From: Chitinophagaceae bacterium
GTDB taxonomy: Bacteria; Bacteroidota; Bacteroidia; Chitinophagales; Chitinophagaceae
Assembly (NCBI GenBank): GCA_025351145.1
Contig: JANXWM010000002.1
Location: 1-11,478, forward strand
Direction: 5' to 3'
DNA length: 11,478 nucleotides
Part shown: piece after piece, positions 1 through 6,736 of the stretch
Layout: the number at the start of each line of letters is the position of its first letter
Position numbering within the stretch: the stretch's first letter is position 1
The notes under the pieces: model-generated
Database searches by the model: none
What the model was told of the DNA's origin: nothing
What the model saw: only the letters and a program-made list of their open reading frames with translations
Translations under genes and position numbers: made by a program

Positions 1-74
1 TCCCGCAGGTATTCTTCTGGTATTAATATCTTTAATACCTCTTCATTAAATGATAATTGTTTCTTGTTCGGCAT
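1..74 (-). CDS. IS transposase, N-terminal 24 codons (partial)
   Basis: The minus strand reads an ATG at 74 and stays open to the window edge, giving 24 residues that begin MPNKKQLSFNEEV and continue KILIPEEYLR. A short start followed by a hydrophobic 'ILIPEEYL' segment resembles the N-terminal region of ISAon1-type transposases of Bacteroidota; this is recognition by eye on a very short stretch. The position supports it, because a gene fragment lacking its 5' end begins about 20-40 bases away on the opposite strand, as expected beside an insertion sequence end. The element's terminal inverted repeat should lie between 75 and about 115 but cannot be defined without the other end. It could instead be an unrelated small protein. 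Confidence 0.4.
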   Translation of the reverse strand, partial: MPNKKQLSFNEEVLKILIPEEYLR

Positions 75-93
75 TACGCTAAGTTACTCTTAG

Positions 94-303
94 CACCTCA
101 AAGTATTAATTAGCCCAAAAGATGAGTTAAATGAATTGTACAAACAAAAAAACCTCATTGGCGGTTTTGCTTATAGCTTTTACTGGAGTTCCAGCGAGTA
201 CGATCGCTACCGAGCCTGGGGCCAGTATTTCAACGATGGCTTCCAGGACGCACACCCTAAGGGTGACACTGCATACAATGTGCGTGCAGTTCGGGCTTAT
301 TAA
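94..303 (+). pseudogene. 3' fragment of a DUF1566-type (Lcl C-terminal-like) protein
   Basis: The frame ending at the TAA of 301-303 encodes, from about 115, residues PKDELNELYKQKNLIGGFA, then YWSSSEYDRYRAWGQYF, NDGFQ and a final YNVRAVRAY. This is the characteristic C-terminal end of DUF1566 / Fibrobacter-paralogous-domain proteins, usually exported surface proteins in Bacteroidota (YWSSSEY, then NVRAVRAF before the stop). The frame is open only back to a stop at 91-93 and has no in-frame ATG in front of the homology, so the 5' part is missing. The neighbouring leftward transposase start suggests that an insertion sequence removed or separated the rest. A different frame here (ATG at 131) gives a signal-peptide-like sequence, but the family match shows which frame was real. 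Confidence 0.75.
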
Positions 304-328
304 CTATTTAAAAAATACTGTGCGGTGA

Positions 329-361
329 AAACCTGTCAGGTATTTTAAACCTGACAGGTTT
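329..361. terminator. 13-bp perfect inverted repeat, possible terminator or small dispersed repeat
   Basis: Arms AAACCTGTCAGGT (329-341) and ACCTGACAGGTTT (349-361) are exactly complementary and flank a 7-base loop. The hairpin lies 26 bases after the stop of the DUF1566 fragment and downstream of the FKBP gene that ends at 471 on the other strand. It could end transcription from either side, although no long T-run follows. The arm itself contains the near-palindrome ACCTGNCAGGT, so it may instead belong to a dispersed palindromic repeat. Confidence 0.45.
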
Positions 362-390
362 GTTATAAGCAACAAGACTGTAATTGAGGT

Positions 391-440
391 GCTGAATATT
401 GTTAAGAAAGTACAAGAGTGCGACGCAACGAAAGCTTAAT
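391..440 (+). repeat. Dispersed repeat copy 1 (core 410-428)
   Basis: It carries the exact core GTACAAGAGTGCGACGCAA at 410-428. The similarity to copy 4 (6507-6556) extends to 50 bases on each side of the core, with 43 of 50 identical, beginning GCTGAATATTGTT and ending CGAAAGCTTAAT. It lies between the DUF1566 fragment and the end of the FKBP gene. No inverted partner is seen nearby, so it is a solo copy. Confidence 0.85.
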
Positions 441-470
441 AGATTTACTGCATTATGGCCCAAAAAATAT

Positions 471-797
471 TTAGCAACAACCCTCGGGTCCGCAATTATT
501 GGTTTGCTGAAGTTTATTGGGAAAGCCATTACTGATCTCTCCTTCTGTTGCTGTTCTTACATCGTCTATCATTACATCAAAATGAAATATTCCATTGAGC
601 AGTTTATCTGAGATAGAAAATATTTTTTTGTCCCCGGATGAAAGCCCCGTCATCGCATGTTCCAGTGCCGGCATCAGGTTGCCGCTGCCATGCACATAAG
701 TAAACGCTTCTGCATTGGTATTGTCTTCCATAATTTCTCCTTTATCGTTTTTCATCACATAGCGAAGTGATACGATCCTGTTATTTTCGATTTGCAT
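471..797 (-). CDS. Short SlyD-like FKBP peptidyl-prolyl isomerase lacking the IF domain
   Basis: This 108-residue protein matches the FKBP core of SlyD: an N-terminal strand (NRIVSLRYVMKNDKGEIMED, residues 6-25), the YVHGSGNLMPALEHAMTGL segment (34-52), and the closing strand FHFDVMIDDVRTATEGEI (71-88). In SlyD proteins about 70-90 residues, including the insert-in-flap chaperone domain, lie between the last two; here only about 10 residues join them. The C-terminus NNCGPEGCC recalls the metal-binding Cys-rich tail of SlyD (Cys102, 107, 108). There is no signal peptide, so it should be cytoplasmic. It starts 2 bases after the GH116 stop, with no ribosome site of its own visible, so translation is probably coupled. 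With the flap shortened, isomerase activity may be weak; the fold assignment is firmer than the activity. Confidence 0.75.
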   Translation of the reverse strand: MQIENNRIVSLRYVMKNDKGEIMEDNTNAEAFTYVHGSGNLMPALEHAMTGLSSGDKKIFSISDKLLNGIFHFDVMIDDVRTATEGEISNGFPNKLQQTNNCGPEGCC

Positions 798-799
798 GT

Positions 800-3433
800 T
801 TAGATTTTATTGTATGCAATGCTTTTGCCTGAAAGATTTATTTTATCAATATTGATATAGCCATAAGCTACATTAACAAAGGGCTTTCCTGCTTTTAAAC
901 TTACTGTTCCAAAACCTGTTTCTGTAGAAAGAAAAGAAGCGAAATCTCCAACCTTTGAATCTACATATAATGTTTTGTCAACTGCATCGTAACGCACGCC
1001 TGTAAGCGCCTGCAGGTAACCATAGCTTGATAATGCACGTGCATACCAATGACCACATTCATATTCATTGAAAGGATTTCTTATGCGCCCATCGTAACGG
1101 TTGCGTGAAGCACGAACAATATCAAGCCCTTCTTTTACATTCCCCATCAACATCAAGTGTGACGCAACCTGGTGCTCAATACCTGTCCATACTTCATCGC
1201 TATAGACGAATGGCAGAGAGAGTTTGCCGCCTTTGGGCCATGAGCACAAAAGCAGACCACCCTCATCACCTAATGCATAAGCAGGACGTTGTGGATTTGC
1301 ATGCTCACTTAAATTTTCTTTGAGATTGTATTTGTGCACTGCTTTTAAATGACTTTTTATTTTTGCTGCATCAACAGGATCACTCAATCCACACATGCGT
1401 GCAATCCATGCACCTAGCACACCATCGGATAAACATCCTTTGCCATATTGATATTTTGGTCCTTCTTTTTGCAGCAAATCTTTTGCCTCCTGCGAATACT
1501 CTCCTCCAAAAGATTGTGCTGTAGTTGGGTCTTTTGCATTCAATCCCTTAAACTGTATATCCTGTATAAAATACTCACCATCATATAAAACGGTTTCCAT
1601 CATTTTTCTTCCACGTTCTGAAAGTGCTTTATACAGTGTTACATCTTTATTTAAATGAGAACCCATTGCAATGATGGCTTCTAATGAACCGAGATAAAAA
1701 CTGCAGTGCATTCCATCGGCACCCCAGAATTCAATGTCGTAAGTATTATGATGCGGTTCTTCTATAACGCCCTTCTGTCGCGGATCCCAGGTATTGATAC
1801 AGTAATCCATACTTTTCTGCACCATGGGGAATATTTTTTTCAGCCATTCATTATCACCACTGATACGCCATTCGCGGTATACTTTCATGATGCCACCTAA
1901 CTGTCCATCTGCTGCTGCATGAAACTCATGGGTGGCTGGTTTTATAGGCAACACCGACCTAAAATTCTGGTGACCTTTTTCATCCTGGCTTTCACAGAAC
2001 TCTGTGTTACGTAAACTTCTTTCCAATGCAGGAAATAAATGTGCAGTGGCTTGTGTGTAATTCCATACATGCGTACAGGAGCCATGACAACAACCCCATG
2101 CATCGCCGCAGCCTTCCCAGTTCCATAATCTTCCATCATATTGCCGCATCACAGTTGGAGATTTAAGGATAGTAAGATTTGCGGCAACTGCTTCTATTAC
2201 TTCAGGTGGTAATGTACTTTTATAAAATGCGTCTTTAAATAATGTTGATTTATTTTTTAGATCCTCATAGTTGTCGTTCCAGTAACTGCAAACTTCTTCT
2301 ATATTTTTAAAACGATTACTATACCATGGTTTGTAAAATTTTCCATCAAAGTCTTTATCATATTTATCAAGACCAATATCCGAAGGCGAATTACAACAAC
2401 CCGATGCAGGATCGCAGTTTTCTTTGCGTGTCCCCATATTGCCAAAGGTTAATTCAGAATCGGGTGTGTACCATGCAAACATAAGCCTGACGGTCTTTGC
2501 AGCGCCTGGCAATAAAGTGAAAGGCGTATATAAAGAAGCGCCGGGTGCATCTTTATCAACCGGACTATTGTTTTTTATTTCTGCATTTTTTACAGCATTC
2601 CAAGCCATGGTGATAGGATCCCACCAGCCACCGCGAAACCAACAATGATCAACTATTGTATTGCTTTCATTTGTAAACACAGCAAAATCTGTTCGCAATG
2701 GTTTTTCTTTTGTTCCTTCTTCTGTAAGAATAAATCCATTTTTTACTGGCCTTACTTTGTTGTTGCCATTTTCAACTTGCACAAAATTTTTTGTGTTGAA
2801 AGAAAATACAGCATCAAGCTTTTGTGTGCCCGTATTTGTGAAACTATATTCCATTGCACCTACGGGCATTCCTGAATTATCTTCTTCACCGGGAATAAAC
2901 GGGCTCCATCCTGTAACCTGTACTTTTAAAGGAATATCATTGTCTGCTAAGTCAAGAAATGCAAACGGAAACCTTGTAAGAAATGATGCGTGATGAAAAC
3001 GTGGTAAACCAATGGTTGCGCCTGTAGCGCCATTACCTGCATCTTTTTGCCCAAACTTTTTCCAGTCCGGAACCGGGCCTTCCAAAACCTTTGCGCCATT
3101 CTTTAAACCTCTTACACATATAGCGGCAAACATTGCGGGCTCATTAAAAACGTCCGGCTGATTTTTGATAGACATGTGCGAAACAGCACCAGTGCCTTCC
3201 ATGCAAAACATGCCTGCACCTAAACCGCCAATAGGAAATGCTACACGATTTAGATTGCTTCCTGTATAAGCACTGTTATATACTCTTGTGCTGGTTTTGT
3301 TATCGGGTATTTGTTTCTCATCAGTTTCTTCCTGAGTTGCTGCGCTTATAGAAACAGCAGGCAGTATCACGGCACTTACACCGCCGATACTTATATTTTT
3401 TATAAAAGACCTGCGGCCGGATTTATTACTCAT
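800..3433 (-). CDS. Tat-exported GH116 glycoside hydrolase (glucosylceramidase-like, DUF608)
   Basis: It probably cleaves beta-linked glucose or xylose from glycosides outside the cytoplasm. The 877-residue product (ATG at 3433; a TTG two codons upstream at 3439 is less likely) begins with a twin-arginine signal, SGRRSFIKN at residues 5-13, and a hydrophobic run ending near residue 31. An N-terminal beta-sandwich domain (about 58-330) precedes an (alpha/alpha)6 catalytic domain (about 400-815). Compared with the family as known from TxGH116 and human GBA2, the likely nucleophile is Glu440 in NWEGCG and the acid/base Asp566 in HNTYDIEFWG. Further expected active-site residues are Thr564, Glu747/Trp749 (DEVWTG), Glu790 and Arg799 (NPFNEYECGHWYARA); the spacing of the last two equals E777-R786 of TxGH116. 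Length and domain set are normal. It is followed 2 bases later by the FKBP gene. The exact sugar specificity cannot be read from sequence. Confidence 0.92.
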   Translation of the reverse strand: MSNKSGRRSFIKNISIGGVSAVILPAVSISAATQEETDEKQIPDNKTSTRVYNSAYTGSNLNRVAFPIGGLGAGMFCMEGTGAVSHMSIKNQPDVFNEPAMFAAICVRGLKNGAKVLEGPVPDWKKFGQKDAGNGATGATIGLPRFHHASFLTRFPFAFLDLADNDIPLKVQVTGWSPFIPGEEDNSGMPVGAMEYSFTNTGTQKLDAVFSFNTKNFVQVENGNNKVRPVKNGFILTEEGTKEKPLRTDFAVFTNESNTIVDHCWFRGGWWDPITMAWNAVKNAEIKNNSPVDKDAPGASLYTPFTLLPGAAKTVRLMFAWYTPDSELTFGNMGTRKENCDPASGCCNSPSDIGLDKYDKDFDGKFYKPWYSNRFKNIEEVCSYWNDNYEDLKNKSTLFKDAFYKSTLPPEVIEAVAANLTILKSPTVMRQYDGRLWNWEGCGDAWGCCHGSCTHVWNYTQATAHLFPALERSLRNTEFCESQDEKGHQNFRSVLPIKPATHEFHAAADGQLGGIMKVYREWRISGDNEWLKKIFPMVQKSMDYCINTWDPRQKGVIEEPHHNTYDIEFWGADGMHCSFYLGSLEAIIAMGSHLNKDVTLYKALSERGRKMMETVLYDGEYFIQDIQFKGLNAKDPTTAQSFGGEYSQEAKDLLQKEGPKYQYGKGCLSDGVLGAWIARMCGLSDPVDAAKIKSHLKAVHKYNLKENLSEHANPQRPAYALGDEGGLLLCSWPKGGKLSLPFVYSDEVWTGIEHQVASHLMLMGNVKEGLDIVRASRNRYDGRIRNPFNEYECGHWYARALSSYGYLQALTGVRYDAVDKTLYVDSKVGDFASFLSTETGFGTVSLKAGKPFVNVAYGYINIDKINLSGKSIAYNKI

Positions 3434-3546
3434 ATACAAGCAATTTTATTTGATCAAACAATTTAAAGCATTCTCTCTTTAGTTAGTGCAGGTCTGTATT
3501 AAGAATTTATTTTATGAACCCAACTGCATCAATCTATGATACTTCC

Positions 3547-3602
3547 CTTGCGTCGCACTCTTTTACGGTTGGATACTTTATTGAGCTTTTACCGAAGCGA
3601 AG
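3547..3602 (-). repeat. Dispersed repeat copy 2 and left arm of the inverted pair
   Basis: The core lies at 3548-3566 on the minus strand, with one difference from consensus (GTAAAAG in place of GTACAAG). The arm continues to 3602 and is complementary to 4353-4407. It is followed at 3603-3631 by ATTTTAACCGCAGAGACGG and a further GAGACGCAGAG, also found beside copy 6. It lies upstream of the GH116 gene and just past the stop of the lipoprotein gene. Confidence 0.85.
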
Positions 3603-3664
3603 ATTTTAACCGCAGAGACGGGGAGACGCAGAGATAGCACACGAAAAGAAAGGAAAAATGTTAA

Positions 3665-4192
3665 TTAATCTTGAAGTTCGACAGTAACATAGCTCACGCT
3701 TGATGGATATTCCGGTATAAATGCAATTCGTTTTATACCAACGAAATTATCAAACCATGTGTAATGATCTGTTTCTGTAGTAGGATTTTCATTCTTTAAC
3801 CCTAATATTTCCGGAAGTCTTACCCATTTGTAATTTTGAAGCCCATCGAATGATAACCACCTTGCTTTATTATCTTCATATAGAACGGTAATACTGTCTT
3901 TTCTGTAATGCATTTCTAACTCACAATGCTTCAGTAATGCACAGTCTTTTGGGTGTTTAATTACCTGATTTGGGGTGCCAAGGATTTCTTTAACGCGTTC
4001 CGGGCTTTTTAAAATCAGGCTATAGATATCTACCAGTTTATTTTGCTTAATGCCGTAATCAGCTTTCATAAATGTATCCTTACCAATGATGGTTGTAGAG
4101 TCTGTTTCGGAATGCGTGTACGTATCAGACTTAGTATTACAAGCTGTTATAATTACAAACATTGGAATGATAATTTTGAATATTCTTTTCAT
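3665..4192 (-). CDS. Unknown small lipoprotein
   Basis: The function is not recognised. The 175-residue product begins MKRIFKIIIPMFVIITACN, a lipoprotein signal with a lipobox (ITAC, Cys18), so it should be anchored in a membrane facing the periplasm or the outside. A Ser/Thr-rich linker (about 20-40) precedes a globular part with a segment like SPERVKEILGTPNQV (about 63-77), which recalls small BamE/SmpA-like lipoproteins in which a helix precedes a 'LGxP' turn; that resemblance is weak. Several aromatic residues and a strand-like C-terminus (SVSYVTVELQD) follow. The gene sits alone between the inverted repeats at 3547-3602 and 4353-4407 and has the same orientation as its neighbours. It interrupts the spacing between the lactonase and GH116 genes, so it may be an addition unrelated to sugar use. 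Confidence 0.7.
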   Translation of the reverse strand: MKRIFKIIIPMFVIITACNTKSDTYTHSETDSTTIIGKDTFMKADYGIKQNKLVDIYSLILKSPERVKEILGTPNQVIKHPKDCALLKHCELEMHYRKDSITVLYEDNKARWLSFDGLQNYKWVRLPEILGLKNENPTTETDHYTWFDNFVGIKRIAFIPEYPSSVSYVTVELQD

Positions 4193-4352
4193 GGCGTTTA
4201 AAGTTTAAGCTGTAAGATAAAAAACAGAAATGATAAGGGCAAGTTTGTGGTTTCGTTGCCGTTTCCTTCTCGCAGACTTTCCTTTCATAGCTTTTGTGTG
4301 TGGCAGGAACTATGCGGTTCGCTTGCTATTCTTTTCATTCAAAACCGGATTT

Positions 4353-4407
4353 CTTCGCTTCGGTAAAAGCTCATTCATAATCCAAAAGTACAAGAGTGCG
4401 ACGCAAG
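4353..4407 (+). repeat. Dispersed repeat copy 3 and right arm of the inverted pair
   Basis: The exact core is at 4388-4406. Upstream of it, 4353-4372 is the perfect complement of 3583-3602, and CATAATCCAAAAG matches the sequence before copy 7 (8710-8722) except for one base. The rest of the 279-base gap between the lipoprotein start and the lactonase stop (4193-4352) has no gene that I can support; it should hold the lipoprotein gene's promoter, but no clear Bacteroidota promoter was recognised. Confidence 0.85.
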
Positions 4408-4471
4408 AGGTGATGCCATGAAAAACAAATGCTGGGCTAAAAATATTTACTGCCTTAACCCCGGGCTGTAA

Positions 4472-5515
4472 TTACTTGTGTAAAACAACTTTGAGTACAA
4501 CATCGTCTGCGGTAATAAATAAGATATCTTTTGTTTCATTGAAGGCGCAGTTAGAAGTGCGGCGGTTGTAAACCTTTATGAGCCCTAATAATTTTCCTTC
4601 CGGCGAAATAATATTAACACCATCAGGGCCGGAACTGAATATGTTTCCATACCTGTCAATTTTAAATCCATCGGCGCCTTGTTTTACAGTTGCTTTTTCA
4701 TTCATTGCTGCGGCACTGAGCAGCATACCGCCGCTTTTAATATTACCTTTTTCATCAAGCGTATAAGCAAACCAGCCCGGGTGCTCACCATTGCTGCTGG
4801 CCACATATAAAATCTTTTCATCTAGAGAAAGCGCAATGCCATTTGGATTGGGTATTGAATCAATGAGCAAAGTTGTTTTGCCATCTGCACTTATTTTATA
4901 TACACCCTCAAAATTTAATTCCCTGGTTGAATCCTTTTCTTTATTGGGCAAGCCATAAATGGGATCGGTAAAATAAATATTGTTTTTACTGTCGGCAACA
5001 ATGTCATTAGGGCTATTGAATTTTTTGCCATTATAGTTTGCTGCAAGTACGGTAAAATCAGGCTTTGGGGCATCGAATGAAGCATTTAACCTTGCTACAT
5101 GCCTGTTGCCCGACTGGCAAAGTAATAAACGGCCCTGTTTATCGAGCGCAAGGCCGTTGGAGCCATTTTCGCCGCCGCGTTTTGCTGTATCTGTATAGCC
5201 TGAAGGTGTTAAAAAAAGTTTGGCAGTATCTCCCTGCTTCCATTGGTATATTTTATTTTCAATAACATCTGAGAAGAGGAGCATTTGTTTATCGGCTACC
5301 CAAACCGGCCCTTCTGACCAGGTATAACCTTTGCCAACAACTTCTATGGTTGCATCGCTGTCGATGAGTGCGGCAGCAGCTTTATCATATATTTCTATTT
5401 TGCCGTAAACGCTGTCTTTAATGGTTGCCGTTGTTTCTTTGTTTTCGGTTTTAGAAGTCCCGCAACTGCAGCAAATGGCAATAACTAATGAAGAGAGAAG
5501 AGTTACTTTTTTCAT
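4472..5515 (-). CDS. SMP-30/gluconolactonase-family lipoprotein (LRE-like sugar lactonase)
   Basis: It is a likely metal-dependent lactonase opening aldonolactones such as galactono- or glucono-lactone. The 347-residue protein has a lipoprotein signal (MKKVTLLSSLVIAICCSC, Cys18 as lipid site), so it acts outside the cytoplasm. The six-bladed propeller spans about residues 55-345. The family's metal-ligand motifs are visible: Glu68 in YTWSEGPVW, the NSPNDIV motif (167-173), NPNGIALS (223-230) and Asp282 in GADGFKIDRYGN. Length is typical for exported members. It starts 24 bases after the kinase stop, so the two are probably co-transcribed, and with the aldolase upstream they suggest a sugar-acid pathway. 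SMP-30 members also include esterases and other hydrolases, so the substrate comes from context. Confidence 0.85.
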   Translation of the reverse strand: MKKVTLLSSLVIAICCSCGTSKTENKETTATIKDSVYGKIEIYDKAAAALIDSDATIEVVGKGYTWSEGPVWVADKQMLLFSDVIENKIYQWKQGDTAKLFLTPSGYTDTAKRGGENGSNGLALDKQGRLLLCQSGNRHVARLNASFDAPKPDFTVLAANYNGKKFNSPNDIVADSKNNIYFTDPIYGLPNKEKDSTRELNFEGVYKISADGKTTLLIDSIPNPNGIALSLDEKILYVASSNGEHPGWFAYTLDEKGNIKSGGMLLSAAAMNEKATVKQGADGFKIDRYGNIFSSGPDGVNIISPEGKLLGLIKVYNRRTSNCAFNETKDILFITADDVVLKVVLHK

Positions 5516-5539
5516 AACGGCAATGTTTTAAAAATAAAA

Positions 5540-6484
5540 TTATTGATTATGTTTCAATATTAATGCTTGTCCGTTGATTAATGCTTCATCAGCATTTTGT
5601 TGTTTTAGCATGGCCTTAAAACCTAATGCAGTTAAAGCTTCGGTATATAAGGCTAAAAGCGGCAGCGAAGAAACAATGGTTACAGTTTCAGTATTCTTTG
5701 CTTTTATGTTTTTTAATTCCTCCCCAATCAGTAAACCGCTTAGGTAATGATAGTTTTCATTTTTGCCCAAATTGCCAAATAAGTCATTGGTACGTACATG
5801 AAAAATACTGTTTAATATATTTGAGTGAGCAGCATCAGAAACACCCTTTATAAATGCATTATTGTTTTTATAAGAATTGCTTTCCTTTTCGATTGATGCA
5901 GCAAGGATACTCTTACTGCTTAACAGATCGAATACCTCACCCGTTATATAAGTTTTGAAATCTTTGATGATCCCGTTCTGTATTGTAACATGTTTCGAAT
6001 GTGTGCCGGGGAAGATGAAGAGTTGTTCTTCGTCTGCATTATTTATAGAGCAACCTGCCAGCATCGTTTCTTCGCCACGCATAACATCGTTTGATGAACG
6101 TATGCCGGAGATGATGATCATTTTATGCAGGCATAATTTTGTTGCAGGTATTGTATGTGTTTCAAGTTCTGCATTGTTAATGCTGAATGGTATTGGTTTG
6201 TATGGCAGCTCCACCATGCCAATGCTGGCAGAAGCCATTCCTGATATAACTATATCAACATTGTCCAGTGAATAACCACATTGCTGTTGAAGCAGTAAAA
6301 TTTGATTAATTATAATGCCTGTGTAAAATGAAATTCTGTCTGCAGTTGTTTCTTTCCATAATGCATAAGTCGCAGCAATGCCTTGTGCTGACTTTGTTTC
6401 AGCAAATACAGTTTTTGTTTCGGTATTGATCAAGCGTAACCGAAACGAAGATGTGCCCCAATCGCAACTGATAAAATGATTCAT
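5540..6484 (-). CDS. dgoK: 2-dehydro-3-deoxygalactonokinase
   Basis: It phosphorylates 2-keto-3-deoxygalactonate at C6 with ATP in the cytoplasm, feeding the aldolase encoded upstream. The 314-residue protein has the DgoK landmarks in order: DWGTSSFR (8-15, phosphate-binding start of the actin/ASKHA-like fold), SGMASASIG (81-89), ELPY (92-95), MRGEET (135-140), PGTHSKHV (159-166) and TGEVFDLL (181-188). The ATG at 6484 (MNHFISCDWG) is chosen because family members start a few residues before DWG; the open frame runs 20 codons farther up to 6544, but that part lies in repeat copy 4. It is separated from the aldolase by 252 bases of repeats and from the downstream lactonase gene by 24 bases. 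Confidence 0.9.
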   Translation of the reverse strand: MNHFISCDWGTSSFRLRLINTETKTVFAETKSAQGIAATYALWKETTADRISFYTGIIINQILLLQQQCGYSLDNVDIVISGMASASIGMVELPYKPIPFSINNAELETHTIPATKLCLHKMIIISGIRSSNDVMRGEETMLAGCSINNADEEQLFIFPGTHSKHVTIQNGIIKDFKTYITGEVFDLLSSKSILAASIEKESNSYKNNNAFIKGVSDAAHSNILNSIFHVRTNDLFGNLGKNENYHYLSGLLIGEELKNIKAKNTETVTIVSSLPLLALYTEALTALGFKAMLKQQNADEALINGQALILKHNQ

Positions 6485-6506
6485 GATACTATTCGATCTT
6501 CGCTTT

Positions 6507-6556
6507 GCTGAATATTGTTCTGAACGTACAAGTGAGTGACACAACGAAAGCTTAAT
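6507..6556 (+). repeat. Dispersed repeat copy 4 (core 6526-6544)
   Basis: The core GTACAAGTGAGTGACACAA differs from consensus at four positions, the most divergent copy in the window. Its surroundings match copy 1 over 50 bases (43 identical). It lies 23 bases upstream of the kinase ATG and is inverted relative to copy 5, but with the GTAC ends outward, opposite to the other two pairs. Confidence 0.8.
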
Positions 6557-6668
6557 TTATATTCTTCAGCTAAGGAACAAATTTTCTTTTTATTGCTTAA
6601 CTGTTTAAGCCAAATTTTGCAATGAATTTTTTTTTGAGCCAGGCAGAAGATTTTTATGGCATCGTTCC

Positions 6669-6687
6669 TTGCGTCGCACACTTGTAC
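6669..6687 (-). repeat. Dispersed repeat copy 5
   Basis: On the minus strand the core reads GTACAAGTGTGCGACGCAA, one change from consensus. The changed base (T at position 8) is shared with copy 4, so the outer nine bases of the two copies (GTACAAGTG and CACTTGTAC) remain perfectly complementary. The sequence after the core, GATGCCATAAAAA on the minus strand, resembles that after copy 3 (GATGCCATGAAAAA). It lies 50 bases after the aldolase stop. Confidence 0.85.
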
Positions 6688-6736
6688 TTTAAAATATAAC
6701 GGAACTTTTAACAGCCAATACAGCCTGCTGTAAAAT

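Larger units (their letters stand above)
3547..4407. mobile_element. Candidate REPIN/MITE-like element enclosing a lipoprotein gene
   Basis: The outer ends are repeat copies 2 and 3 in inverted orientation. The left arm (3547-3602) and right arm (4353-4407) are complementary over about 55 bases, including a perfect 20-base block (GAGCTTTTACCGAAGCGAAG at 3583-3602 against 4353-4372). The same outer ends occur around the gene-less element at 8567-8742. The right ends of the two (4376-4406 and 8710-8740) agree at 30 of 31 bases, and the left ends share GCTTTTACCG and ATTTTAACCGCAGAGA at matching positions. Inside lies a single gene for an unknown lipoprotein. No transposase and no clear target duplication are seen, so mobility is inference; a chance insertion of a gene between two old repeats is the alternative. 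Confidence 0.45.

Noticed and set aside
131..328. Plus-strand ORF with a signal-peptide-like start
   Set aside because: The frame overlaps the DUF1566 fragment, whose family-typical residues (YWSSSEY, NVRAVRAY) are in another frame; the hydrophobic start is an artefact of the shifted reading.
2661..2993. Plus-strand ORF of 110 codons inside the GH116 gene
   Set aside because: It is an antisense shadow of the GH116 N-terminal domain with no recognisable motif.
6485..6544. Twenty-codon extension of the DgoK ORF
   Set aside because: It reads through repeat copy 4; family members begin just before DWGTSS, matching the ATG at 6484.
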